NCBI GenBank assembly: GCA_028551475.1
Contig: CM052360.1
Span: forward strand, 20,928,682 to 20,992,681
Direction of reading: 5' to 3'
Origin: Casuarina equisetifolia
Lineage: Eukaryota > Streptophyta > Magnoliopsida > Fagales > Casuarinaceae
DNA length: 64,000 nucleotides
The notes below the pieces were generated by a model that worked only from the letters and a program-made list of their open reading frames with translations, was not told the origin of the DNA and made no database searches. Made by a program: the position numbers and the translations under genes. Positions within the stretch are counted from its first letter, which is position 1, and each line of letters begins with the position of its first letter. Shown here piece by piece: positions 22,939-35,077 of this stretch.

Positions 22939-23666
22939 TTATTTGTCATTATCTTCGCTTCTTTCGCCATCGTTTCTTTTGACCACAACAAGAGCCATAC
23001 CAAGCTTTTGATCAAGGCCGACTCGAAAAGACCAAACTTGGACTAAGTCATTTTTCTTGAGATTGTTGTCTTTAGAAACTTTATTCCAATGAGTTTTTAG
23101 TACATATGACGAGCTTATCTTCCCCGAGGGCTTAGGCATATCCCATTGCCTTAAAACCATCGTATGCGAGCTATGCAAGGGTTCGATGAATGGAACATCC
23201 ATTGGGTATTGTTGTGCGAGACGTACTCTCTCCACTTCGCTCAAGAAACTCCCATTGACCTGCTTGAGAGGCATGGATAATCGGTTGCTACCCTTATTCA
23301 AATCAGAGTCATAAAGGACCTTTTCTATGACCATGGCCACCCTAGTTCCACCCATCTCCTTGATACGATGCTTAAACTCCTCAGGCAAGTCAGTTTTTGG
23401 CCTTGGCCTATTCTTCAAGTCAAGCGGGTCCTCTTTTTGGTACTTCTAAGGGTTGTCATAGCCAAGGGCGTCAATTCATCTCCACGAAAGCCCTTCTTCT
23501 TTGTAACGGCCACGGGCTTGGTCTTGGATTCGTTCTTCGAAGATTCTTCCTTTTCTTGGTCCAGCACATCAGAAGCAACATTTGCGAGGAGGGAAAGATC
23601 TACAAAGAGCGGATCCCTACATGAACCCTCGAACTTGTTACGCTTCGGGGAAAAGTTATCGTCCAT
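22939..23666 (-). pseudogene. B3 domain protein, DUF313 type, with one frameshift
   Basis: From ATG at 23666 an 83-codon frame (MDDNFSPKRN ... FVDLSLLANVASDVLDQEKEE ... lysine-rich linker) runs to a TGA at 23415. The next frame continues LKNRPRPKTDLPEEFKHR to a stop at 22939. The second part has the hallmarks of the plant DUF313/B3 family (At1g05920-like): LPEEFK, LSMPLKQV, PFIEPL, RQWDMPK.SGKISSSYVL, HWNKV, LKKNDLVQVWSFR. This family consists of nuclear DNA-binding-fold proteins. A single base lost near 23417 explains the break, so this may be a pseudogene or a sequence error. Otherwise the gene looks complete at about 240 aa with no intron. An inverted partial copy lies at 25034-25510. Confidence 0.7.
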
Positions 23667-23869
23667 CTGTTGTTTTCTTGAACCGAGGAATGGACAAACT
23701 TTCGATTTCTTTTTTCGATGGCTGTTTTTTCACTCTGCAAAAAATAAAAGATGCATGTTATTTGTAGAAGATATAAACAAGAGGGAAACGAGATTTTGCC
23801 TATAAAAAAAGGAGCCAATTTTTTTTGTTTGAAATAGATCACATTTAAGAAATTACAAAGCTTCACCTT

Positions 23870-24735
23870 CAATCACAATACAATTCATTATTTTTCTTTG
23901 TCCATGTTTCTTATTAAATGGTCCTAATAGGCTTGGGTTTTAGAAATGAAGCCAAGCCTATTTCTCCATGTTAAAACTTGTTATATTTGTAAGGGCTTTT
24001 TCATGTTTTGCATTGCGTGTTTCAAATGTTATTTTGGGAGTATTCCAACTATGGCATAGGACTCTTTTTGAACGATTGGACTAAAGCTTATCCTTTGGTT
24101 CTTGTTCAAGATAGCTACTACAAGAAGACCATTCAATTAAACAACTACAAAAATTTCTTCTAACACCCATTGACAACTATTATTCATACAAAGGAATGTC
24201 CTATTACTTGCAATCCACTTTTGAATTGAAATGAATTTGTGACAATTAGTTAGAGCTTTTTCCCTTGGATATCTTGTAACTCATGCCTTTCTCTTAAAAT
24301 GCTACTGTAACTTTTGCAGTGAATATGGAGGCAAGCTTTACTTGTTAATCATCTACCTAAAAATGTCTAGAAAAAACAAAAAGAAGCATTGATTTTCATA
24401 ATGAAGAACCTCTTAGAAAATGTTCTGTAAATTGATATCACGTATGATACGATAAATAAACAATACATGGGTTCTTATAAGCTGGGCTTCTTTATTTTGC
24501 CTCTCTATCACAAGAACACGTTTTGTCTCCATGTGGTGTGAAAAGGATAATGGGGACTAGTGAAGGAAGGATAAGAAAGAAAAAATAGTCAACAAAGAAA
24601 ATTTTAGTTGTTTGTATGTGGAGGACAAAAGTTTTATACCAGAAGTTTGATCTCATTTTTAAATTGGATCTTTGAATTTTTTAACTTAGTATTAGAGTTT
24701 AGGTTAAATATGCTTCACCTTGTACAGGCTTAAAT
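23870..24735. other. Unassigned spacer of the inverted B3 pair
   Basis: No gene seen. 24310-24570 is related to 21420-21670. Confidence 0.4.
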
Positions 24736-24739
24736 ACAC

Positions 24740-25033
24740 AAATTTCAAGCAATAAAACTATGGGAACTACAAATAATTTTTTAGACAATGAAAAAGGTGA
24801 TAAAATGATTTTTTTTTATAGATAATGTATTATATTTATTATCCATGAATATACTTTTTTTCCTTACAAGTTTAGTTTGAAACAAACGCTAAAGTTTTCA
24901 ACAATTGAACTGGATTTTCTTCCTTCGGTAGCCAAAGGTGACGAGGACCCCTAGGGACTTTTTTTAAAGAACAATGAACTTTTTTTTTTTTTTTAACAAC
25001 TGACGAAAGCCACGCCAGAACTTCACTGTTCTC
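24740..25033 (+). pseudogene. Orphan GLP upstream fragment
   Basis: Matches 870-1215 and 15310-15655, the upstream region of block-A GLPs, but no GLP follows. At 25033/25034 it is joined to B3-gene sequence instead. Confidence 0.7.
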
Positions 25034-25510
25034 CAGGCAAGTCATTGGGAGTTTCTTGAGCGAAGTGGAGAGAGTACATCTCGCACAACAATATCCAACG
25101 GATGTTCCATTCATCTAACCCTCGCATAACTCGCATATGATGGTTTTAAGGCAATGGGATATGTCCAAGGTCTCGGGGAAGATAAGGCCGTTATATGTAT
25201 TGAAAACTCATCATAACTCCGATATGATGGTTTTAAGGCTCTTATTGTGGTCAACGGACGTGATGGCAATAGAAGCAATGGTAATGACAAGGAGTAGGTA
25301 GCAACGACAGAAGAATGACAACAAATGGGGCCTTAAGAACATTTATTCTTTGTTCTTTTATTTTACTCTAGATAATAGTTGTACTTCCAATCTTAAGCAA
25401 GCCCATGTTTTAATGGTCTTATTACCGTCTCTATAATTTTTTTATGGGTTATCTAGTATTACCACATTAGTGAGCTGAATGGTTTTTTATTTGATTTGGG
25501 AATTTTCTTT
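25034..25510 (+). pseudogene. Inverted partial copy of the B3-type gene and its 3' flank
   Basis: The + strand reads the middle and end of the B3 gene (GSFLSEVERVHLAQQYPTDVPFI, then VLRQWDMSK.SGKIR) with frameshifts, followed by the same 3' flank as 22725-22938, in opposite orientation. The central part, about 50 bases including YVLKTHWN, is partly deleted. It forms an inverted repeat with the gene at 22939. Confidence 0.75.
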
Positions 25511-26260
25511 TATTTAAGGTGAAAAGGTAAGTTTGCATTAATAAAATTAATGTTCAAACACATAGGAACATACCCCAACATTATAATATTATGAAAACTA
25601 AAAGAATATAGAGATTAAAAGCCTTCAAATTTCACCCAAAATGACATTTACATAGGAATATTTCAAGAATTAATTTCTTTTGGTGAAATATGTGGTGTTA
25701 TATATTATCAATGAAATACAAAAATATTTGGTTACAATATTATTATCTAGGCTCAAAAACTATATTTGAAAATTTTCAAAACTCTTGTAAAAATTGATTA
25801 CAATTTATAGGTTGTGGTTTCCTAATTTATGAAATCCTGCTCTATTTTTTTTTCTTTTATAAAAATGTGAGTTTGCATTAATAAAATATAGTATACAAAA
25901 ACATATAAGCATATCCTATCATTATAAGAACTACAAAAATAAAATAAAATAAAATAAAATAAAATAAGTGAAGGTTAAGAACCTCAAATCTCACTCAAAA
26001 TAACATTTTCTTATGATGATTTTATATTTTGAAACAAAAAGTTCTTCCTTATATAATTTTTCTTACTTTAGCCAATAGGATTAGAATGCTAACTGTTCTA
26101 TTCTAAAATCGTCTTTTATTCCATTTTACTTACAACCAATAAATGCAAGCTAAAAAACATATCTTAAGAAGCTTTGTAACCAAATATTTTCCTTTAGTTA
26201 CTTTGATCATCCATTACAATTCTTCATTAATAGTTTTAAACTTGTATATATCACCAATAG
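25511..26260 (-). mobile_element. Nested LINE 3' fragments
   Basis: Three pieces in minus orientation: first-subfamily 3' UTR (25511-25690), second-subfamily tail (25690-25850), and a first-subfamily ORF2 end (25860-26260) with readable LNILS-like debris. All are decayed. An (AAAAT)n microsatellite interrupts the last piece. Confidence 0.65.
25935..25967. repeat. (AAAAT)n microsatellite
   Basis: About six tandem AAAAT units inside LINE debris. Confidence 0.8.
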
Positions 26261-26641
26261 GGAAGAGCAACAAATTATCAGCAAAATACAAATATGTGAT
26301 TTTTTTTTTCAAGTCTACATTGCTAAGAAAATTTCCAAAATAGTTTAAAACTTGTATATTCAATGTGTTTTGAAGTTAGCTAATGTCATTTTACCTTTGA
26401 TATGATGTTGTATGTGCTCTTAATTTAGGTACCTCTAGTCTTATAATGTACAACTACCTATTAGAGATATCAATCTATTTTATTAATTAAAAATGATAAA
26501 TTTGGCTTCTCTAAACAAAAAAATCATTCTCCTTCATATTCTCTTATCAACGGGTAGAGTTGTCCCAAATTTGAACGTAAACATATTTAACATCTATAAC
26601 CACTCCACCACTTCAATAAGGTATATAAAAAGAAATATCAT

Positions 26642-26647
26642 TTTATT
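26642..26647 (-). terminator. Poly(A) signal of inverted GLP
   Basis: TTTATT on + is AATAAA on the coding strand, about 120 bases after the stop. The flank from here to about 26290 matches 42200-42560 in reverse. Confidence 0.55.
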
Positions 26648-26764
26648 CGTATTGTTGTTGCTATGAATTTTCAACAACGGAAATAATAACAAGCTTTAAT
26701 TGAATAATCAAATGATTCGTTATTGGCTATTACACGTAGTTCGTTCTTTGTTAAGACTCTCCCA

Positions 26765-27567
26765 TCAGAATTGCTTCTGAAGATAATTAATCACATTCTT
26801 GTCCACTTGGAAGGCCTTGGCAAGCACATCAGGATTGATGGGAGGATCAGATCCAAAGACAGCATTCGCAATGGTGATGGTGCCAGGATTCTGGCTGCTC
26901 AGACCGGCAAAGGCCACAGCATTTGTCTTACCCACGTTGAACTGGAAGTGAATGAGACCGATTGGAAAGACAAACACGTCTCCTGCATTTAGAACTTTGG
27001 TGATGAGGCGGTTTTCTGGGTTGGATGTCACAAAGCCGACGAGCAGAGAACCCTCTACGACTACCAGAATCTCAGTGCCACGAGGGTGGGTGTGTGGAGG
27101 ATTCAACCCATATGGTGCAAAGTCTATGCGAGCCAAAGATATGCCTAAGGTGTTGAGGCCTAATAATTTGTCCACATTTACAAGATTAACGCTTGATCCT
27201 CGTTGATTTGAGGTGTTCCCCGGAATGTTTAAGCCGGAGAAGAAGAAGTCGTTGGCGTTGACAAGTTTTGGATCCTTGCAGAACTTTCCGTTCACAAATA
27301 CTGCACGAGAAAAGAGTGTTATATCAGAGCTGGAATGCTTACACATTAACATGAAAATAAATGAGTTCAAAACAGTATTATGCAGAGTTATATCACGAGG
27401 AAAATCAGAAACTGAGATGCTTGAAAGGACTCTATACCTCCAGAAGCAGAACTGTTAGTTGAAACGCAAAAGTCTTGCAGAGGGCTAGGGTCGTATGCAG
27501 AAGCAATGGAGCATGCCACAGCCAACAGGACGGCAGCTACTAGGAACTTTGGAACGGCGTTCTTCAT
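26765..27567 (-). CDS. GLP: Germin-like protein, 221-aa type (inverted copy)
   Basis: On the minus strand, exon 1 is 27567-27438 and exon 2 is 27300-26765, with a 137-bp phase-1 intron of the short type. It encodes 221 aa with signal peptide 1-24, Cys34/Cys51, His113/His115/Glu120/His161, and sequons at Asn38 and Asn72. It is the only complete GLP pointing left. Its 3' flank matches the 41206 copy, while the upstream flank is recognisable only to about 27756, where block B begins abruptly; so it has less than 200 bases of its own promoter. The core module and TATA are inside that piece, and the frame is open. Confidence 0.92.
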
Positions 27568-27648
27568 TTTTGAGGTTGTCTCTCTCTGTATTTCGTGTAC
27601 TCCTGCTTGTTGGGTGAGGGACGATGAATGTTGCAATGGAACACGACT

Positions 27649-27655
27649 ATTTATA
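27649..27655 (-). promoter_or_regulatory. TATA box of inverted GLP
   Basis: ATTTATA on + reads TATAAAT on the coding strand. The conserved module lies just beyond it at about 27660-27680. Confidence 0.75.
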
Positions 27656-29042
27656 AGGGCGAGTCACTGAACGGGTCTATGTTCTTGCTTTCACGGAGGA
27701 GATACGACTTGGTAAGTGTTTGTAGAAGATTCTGATGTTGCTTTGACTAATTCCTGGTAAAATTAATTTTTGTCTTTTTTTACCTTATGGAAATTGCTTA
27801 GTAGTTATAGATGTTAAATATGTTCACGTTTAAATTTATGAAAATTTTGAGTTTTGTTAGAAGATAGAGATCTGCAAAGATCATATCAGTGTATTTACCT
27901 GCAAAATTGTTATACTTTGGGGAGAAGTTATGGTCCATCTTTTGTTTTCTTTAGCCTTGGAAGGGAGAAGCCTTCCTTTTTGAAATGAACAAAAGCTTTT
28001 CCAGTAGCTGTCTTTTCACTCTACGCAAGAAGTAAAACATGCATGTTATTGGTAGAGATGTAAACAAAAGGAGAATGAAATTTTACCTATAAAAAATTAG
28101 GGAAATGAAATTTTGAAATAATTCAAATTTAAGAAATTTTAGAAGAGAGTAGAAACAATGGATAAAAAGAAAAAAGAAAAAAAACAAAGTAGCCAATTTT
28201 ATCTCTTCTTTCTCTCTCACGCCTAAACCTTACCAAAGATACTCCTGCCTACTTAATCAACTCTAACACTAGTCACCTAACTGTGGCCGCTACTACCCTC
28301 GTCATTGTTTGAAGGGCCTCAACAAATGCTGTCACCTTTAACTCTTTTGGGGTGGCTGGCATGCCATCAAATTGTTTGGACGCAAATCTTTATGCCCTTT
28401 CGTCGCTGGTGGGCAAATTTGCATCCTTGGTGTTGACTCTTCGCATTGCTCATGCTTCAAAACGCTTTTTTGGGTTGCCTTCATCGGTAATGTTTCCTAT
28501 CCAATGGCCTTTGCCAAATCTTATATTTCTTTCCTTACCAATCCAGCAAAACCTTTGTCCTTTTCAGTGCCTCCACCAATTCTACTTATTTCTTTCTCTC
28601 TAAAAGAACCCACAACATATGAGGGAGAGCTAGAATTTTGCATACTCCCTTTTGAATGTCAACAAGCCATAGATTTTTATAAATTTATGCTTATATCAAA
28701 CTTTGGAGTAGGTTGTCCTATAAAATCCTTTAAACAACGTGTTAGCTCTTCTTAGGGTTTAGTGAATCTTACCATAATTGAGTTAATACATCCTTGTAGT
28801 ATTTAGATTCTCTTATTTATAGAGGAGGATCTCATCATGGCTTGGTCATGTGAATCATAAGTTTTTAAGAACCTTATTTTCTCCATTATAAATGGTTGAA
28901 AGTACTAAACAAATGTAACCAATCCAAACACATAGCACTCTAGCTATGATTACCATGTTTGTCTTTATCCCTTTATAATCCTTCAAGTTTATGTGGAATA
29001 AGTAATAGGCTTGATCATTTTCTTTAGGGTGGATGATAACAA

Positions 29043-30720
29043 TTTTTTTATTTTTTTTTTTATTTTTTTTAATAATGAATATGTGTGTTTAGTCGTCGAA
29101 AAATAAAAGAATATAAAATTTTAGGGGAATATCGTAATATTACAACTTATATAACAAAAAATTAAGTTTGGAATCCTCAAGTTATGATACAACAAAATAT
29201 TCGCTTCAATGGGTTTAATGTTCTTAAATAGAAATACTCTTCCACATACTATTTTGCTACTTTTAGCCAACAAAAATGGTATTTCAATAGCCTTATTTTG
29301 GAAACATTTGTGACATTATTCAAACCAAATACAATAAATACATATTAAAAAATTATAATATAGGTCAATCGAGATGAACCATTGAGATATCATTTTTGCT
29401 ATATTAAGTTTATCCTTGCATATGAGATATCCAATGAAGTTATGTTTATTGATTTCACTTGATCATATCAAGTCATGCCTTTCAACCTTCATATTAACTT
29501 AGCACAATTTCTTGTAAGTTTCTTTACAACAATAAAAAGGTTTGGAAAGTACAAATATGAGAATCTATTGTAGCTTGAAAAGACATCTCCAACTCCATGT
29601 CATATTTCCTTTCATTTCAAGATGTATAGTTCAAGTTTTCTTGCATTTAGTAATATAAATTCATATGCTTATAAGGAAAAACCAGGAAAATTGATGAAAT
29701 TCTAGAGTGACTACCTTAACAAAACCTTATTCCACACTTTAAGGTGTAGTAGCTCAAGTCCTTCTTTCTCTTTAAGTGAACAAACAATATGCGAAGTGAC
29801 TTTAAGGTCTAGTAGCTCAAGTCCTTCTTTCTCTTTAAGTGAACAAACAATATGTGAAGTGACCTTATGAGTTTTATAATATTTTGAATCTCTTCTTCAC
29901 AAAAAATTCTTAATCTTCTTCTTAATCTCATGACCGATTTGCTTTGAGAGAATAAACATTTGCATCCAAAAGGTGTAGATAATAGTAAAAACTAATTTTG
30001 CCACTTATAACCTTTTTGCATAACTTAGGTGTCTCATTTCCCATCCATCAATTCTTCCCATGATTTTCTTTGTCAAAACCTTAGAATTAGTGTAAGCATG
30101 CCTTTTTGTAATAAGAAAAGTACCAAGAAACCTAATAGGAAAAGTTCTCTTAGAAAATGGAGTGTAATCTAATATTAGAAGCTTTTTCTGCTCATTGAGC
30201 CTTAAAAAAAATATGTAGCTTTTGCTTAGATTAAAATGTACATCTATGAGTGCTACAAAGTCCTCCAAAGTATTATTGAGACGTTAAAATAAATTAACAT
30301 CCCCATTTACAAATAAAAATAAGTCATTGACAAAACAAAGGTGAGTGATTTTTTTCCTTTTGTAGTGCCAATGATATTTGAAAGTAGAAACAAAAATTTT
30401 CTCAATCATAACCATGTTAAGAATCTCTAAGACAAGAATAAATAAATAAGGGGATATAAGATCTTCTTGCCTTAATTCATTTGTACCCTCAAAATAACTA
30501 GCATGCTCACCATTAAAGTTTATAAAGAATTTGGTAATAGTAATAAATTGCACAATTAGATCAATTAATATTTGAGTATGAGTAACTTAAAGGAGTCCTA
30601 ATACTGTATCCCATTTAAGCATGCCATAAGCTAAAATAAGATCAATTTTAATGGCAAGATGTTTACCTTTATCTCCTTTGTAATAATTATCAAGCAACGT
30701 TAACAAAGCATAACATTTTA
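29043..30720 (-). mobile_element. 5'-truncated LINE (copy of 3865-5323)
   Basis: Poly-T start, reverse ORF2 with readable pieces such as IRFLGTFLITKRH and FVNDLFLF (the FADD active-site region, degenerate), and the same fusion to a GLP fragment at its 5' end. It keeps ~150 bases (29320-29470) lost from the first copy and has a short internal tandem repeat near 29730-29860. Confidence 0.8.
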
Positions 30721-31024
30721 GCTTCTAGAGGTGTAAACTTCTTTAAAGCATCTAACTTTTTGATTTTCCCTGTGATATAACTCTGCAGAATATTGTTCTT
30801 AACTCATTTATTTTCATGTTGCAAGACTCTGCATGTTTACGTTTATATATTACCCAGACGCAAGAATTACAAGGGTTTTTTTCGTGTTCTGCATCGCATG
30901 TCTCTCGGGTGTTAATGTGGAAGCATTCCAGCTCTGATATAACACTTATTTTCTCGTACAGTTTTTGTGAACGGAAAGTTATGCAAGGACCCAAAACTCG
31001 TCAATGTCAACGACTTCTTCTTCT
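30721..31024 (+). pseudogene. GLP fragment (copy of 5324-5625)
   Basis: Exon 1 end, complete intron, acceptor ACAG ending at 30961, and ~62 bases of exon 2, then loss of similarity at the same base as in the first copy. Confidence 0.8.
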
Positions 31025-32609
31025 ATTTGCAAAAATAAATTTCATATGTATGGAAAATCTAAAGCCCAGCATTTAGGTGATGGAAAAGGAAAATAAACTC
31101 AGATAGCTAAGGAATACAATAAGTGAAAAATAAAGGAAAATACAAAAGAGTTAGAAGCATTGGTAATATTTAAAGTTTTGCACAAAAATGAAATGATTCT
31201 TTAGTAATGTTTAAATATAAAAAATATTTTCCTCACTCAAAAATTAACTATGGACTTAGACTTTGAGTCTTCCAATATGGTATCATAATCCAACTTTATA
31301 TCCATTAAATCTTGTTATATTTTGAACCCCTCAGATACATTTGGTGAATGGAAGTATTCAGTTGGTCATGTTTAACCTTGAGCAGAGTGAGAGATGAAGG
31401 AAAAAATGTGTGTGTGTGTGGGTGCATATTTGAGTATAAATTATAGTACAGTTTTCAATATAATACAGATTAGTGTACAACATATGTAAGACAACATCCA
31501 AAATGATATCTTAAGTGTGACAAAAAGTCTATTTTGATTATTAATTTGGGCTTAATTAAAACACATTATACACCTATTTGTTATTTTACACAACACAAAC
31601 CACAAACTTCCAATACATACATGAACCACAGAATCATTTACACTAGAAAAAAACAAAAAGATTTTTCCTTTAATCATGGCCTAACATACGTGCGGGATGT
31701 GGTTGGTGACCCTGCCTCTTGCATGTGCTACCTCCTGCATTAATTCCGCCTGCATGTCCGTGGGAGAGATTATACTTGTCAGTCGGTTAGCTATTATTTA
31801 TTCCCACTGATTCTATTCAATTAACCAGCAATGGTTATAGCAAATATATCTTCAAAATGCAATACAAATTCAAATATTTTATTATACATTACTTAAAAAT
31901 AACTATATAACAAAATCTTCAAACCTTTTTTCAATAATAATTATGAAAGAACAAAATTTGATTGTCACGAGGAAAAGATAGTTGGGAAAATTTAAGTTTT
32001 TACCATTCCAATGAGTAGGCGATTTATTGGTGGAAAAAAGTTTCATTCATTTACAGAACTGTCAAAATAGTCCTATCATTAATTAATGGTGGTTTTCTAG
32101 CCCGCCTGAATATTTTAATTGATGTAAAATAAAATGTTCACAAAAAGTTGAATCCTGCCATTGCAATCGCATAAATTCCGACAATCAGACTTTCAAAATT
32201 GTACTAATGACCACTGATTATTTCTGTATTAATCATTGCATCATACTCGTTAGAAGGGTTGGCTTTATTTTCAAAATTGGGCTTAGGTAAATCCAACTAT
32301 TAGGTCATACTTAAAGGTACATTATGAAATAAATCATAGCGGTGACACGAAAGTGCTTCCATATACATCGATATGTATTGAACATGCAATCAGTTTGGAT
32401 GCACCGAATTATTGCTTTGAATTCTAGTGTTATTTGGGTTGATATTAATAAATATTTACACTTACACTTCCTTCTTTATTTTTTTTTTCAATTACATTAT
32501 GTGATGTACTCTTAAATCCTTTTACAAAGTAAACTACCCATGATAAATTTATACATATGTAAATTATGAAAAACTACATAATAAAGTGGTTTTATGGTAA
32601 GAGAAAATA
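31025..32609. other. Intergenic, block B copy 2
   Basis: No gene recognised. Includes a stretch at about 31485-31745 with no counterpart in copy 1; its origin is unknown. Confidence 0.5.
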
Positions 32610-34205
32610 GGTCAAACTACAAATTTTCACCGCTATGCCCTTCAAACCTTCTTATTATTGTAAAGAAACATACAAAGAATTTCGTCAAGGAAATACTGAG
32701 GTTGAATGGTATGATTTGATATGGTCAGAAGGAATCAGCAAACATAATTTCATTGGTTGGGTCATATGTAGGGACAAACTTTTTATAGTGGAAGTGATTT
32801 CTTGATGGCTCCCCTTAATTGATCTATATTGTAATTTCTATGGTTCTTAATATGAAGTAGGTCACACTCATTTTTTCAGTGTATGTTCGGTGAAATTTAA
32901 ATACAAGTGAACATGTTAAACAAGTAATATAATGATAAAAAAAGTATCGTCCCACAGAGATTGATGAATACTAAACTAACTAATTATTAATGGTAAACAA
33001 TTCCTAGAATTTATCTAACAAATCCAAATGATAGATAATAAATTAACTAATGAAATGTAAGAAAACAAAATACACAAAATATGTTGAGCATATGATTTTA
33101 CCATAACTATGAGATATTAATATTGATTATTTATGTTTACAAAAGGGATAATATATATGTGATGGCAGAACTTCCTAATTTATTTACTATCCTATGTCTA
33201 GGTATAGCAAACCTACTTAGTTCTTTAATTCACGATATCTCTATATGTGAATTGAAACAAACCAAATGCATTGGGATCTATGAATATTCCTAGTTTACAC
33301 TAAAAAGCCACACAAACATATTTAATTTATAGTTACACATTACAAGAAGCAATTGCATATCATTCTCATGTTAGTGTCAAACATACAAATCAAATCATTT
33401 AAGTAGTTGTTTAAAAGTATTAAACATAGTAACATGTAACTTCACATAAACAAAATATCTTGTAAAACATAACAATCATAATAGTCATACCATCATAATT
33501 AGGTTACATCGTAGCTCTAACAAAAGTAAACTAAAACATAAAGAAATAATGAGGAAGAACAATAATAGGAGATAAACAAGGCATGTTGAATCCAAGAACA
33601 AAAAGTTTGTTACCATTTTTGTCTTCTCTTTAAGAAAACCTTAAATTCTTGGCATCTCTCTTGAGTTGTGATCAATTTTATCCTTTTCCTCTTCTTTTAC
33701 CTTTTTTATTATCTTAAATAGGGTTTAAGTTTAGACTTATCTCCTATCCTAGTAGAAGTGGGTTTTGGATACCTAAGACAATTAGGTCTTGAACTCTTAT
33801 GTTAATTAGGCTTTGAACTTCTAACATGACTAGGTTTTCTAATTATTTAGAAACCCCAATAACAATAAAAAATCTAATAATAATCATCCAAAGCCCAAGC
33901 CCATCTTGATTTTCTTGATATTGATATCTTAACTATATTTTACCATATAATAAGCATCAGGTTCTCCATGCTTGTTCTTTTTCTCCATGCCTCTTTATTC
34001 TACAAAAACAAGACAAATTTAAGTATATAATGAGGAATTCAAATATTTTCTCATAAGCATTGCATTATTTATTGCCTACAAATAGATAAAATAACTCTAT
34101 AAAAATAGAGTTATCAGTGTATTTAGACTAGCTAGATTTAAAGAAGTATTCTAGCATTAAAAGACCTTTATAAGAACATCAATGATTAGAATTTTGAACT
34201 ACATA
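32610..34205 (+). mobile_element. LINE fragment split by an insertion
   Basis: Counterpart of 6968-7318. LINE sequence runs 32610-32876 and resumes at 34123-34205 on the far side of the 1.23-kb element. Confidence 0.7.
32885..34113. mobile_element. Non-coding insertion with 9-bp target duplication
   Basis: TCAGTGTAT occurs at 32876-32884 and again at 34114-34122. The first block-B copy (near 7235) has the site once, TCAGTGTA followed by CTTAGA. The 1229-bp insert has no coding frame. Its right end is a perfect 10-bp stem (ATAACTCTAT and ATAGAGTTAT around AAAA, overlapping the first target base). I see no long terminal inverted repeats. A 9-bp duplication is typical of Mutator-like elements; that class is only a suggestion. 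Confidence 0.75.
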
Positions 34206-34256
34206 CTCCTTTGTGTAGTCTTGTCCATGTATTCTTTTGTTTTTCTTTTTAGACTT

Positions 34257-35072
34257 ATCAAATGTGACGATCTTACAAGCATTAAAAATCTTCTTACTGT
34301 TCAAATATGAAGTCCATTCGTTATATCTTGGCAATATGAAGAATGGGTTGACTACATCAATGGCTTCCTAGAAACTACCAATTCCCTGCGCCGCATACGA
34401 CTTAATCAGCGTTGATGTCCTATCCTTTGAGATAACGTCTTGAGTTTTACATCGACCTTTTTTGACTTTATCTTTCGTATATCAATTTTAATAACGAAAT
34501 TGACTAATTGATTATAACTGAAGGACGTCTCCTGGAACCGTGGGATGGATAAGCATGACTGGAAAGAATATTTTACTTATTATGAGGCAAAATTTTACCT
34601 TTTCTATTATAACAATTAAATCATACTTTTTAGTAGTATTGCCTTTATTGTCTCCGGGCAGCCATTGATCTGGTCAACGCATTTTCCTATTGCTAATATG
34701 TAACGAATGGACTTCATATTTGAACAGTAAGAAGATTTGAATCACTATACACCAAAGCGTCAAAAGATAAAAACAAAGGAACGTGGAAGAGACTGGGCCC
34801 AATGTTTCGTCTTTTCTTTTATGTCGTAAGACCCAGAAAGAGCGGCCTTGCACTCACAAAGTTGATTGAGATCTTTCGGAACCAAGCATAAACTATTCCT
34901 CGTGCCGGCAAACGTCCTCATTTTCCCAGAAACCTGTGTCTTATGAAATGCTTGACCGCTTCAACCCTTTCAATCTACATAGCCGCATTTGAGATCGTAT
35001 TTGGGTGCATGTTCAGTTGTATTAGCAGTCGTAAATGGAAGCTTCAGCTATTAAATAAATACTTACCAAGTC
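34257..35072. other. Upstream region of GLP 35651
   Basis: Collinear with 8166-9018; no gene seen. Confidence 0.5.
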
Positions 35073-35077
35073 CTATC

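Noticed and set aside
26723..26992. 89-aa plus-strand frame over the inverted GLP (and similar minus-strand frames over the other GLPs)
   Set aside because: Antisense shadow of GLP exon 2, present wherever exon 2 occurs.
32885..34113. Helitron, because of the hairpin at the right end
   Set aside because: Helitrons insert between A and T without target duplication and end in CTRR after the hairpin; here a 9-bp duplication is present and the hairpin touches the edge.
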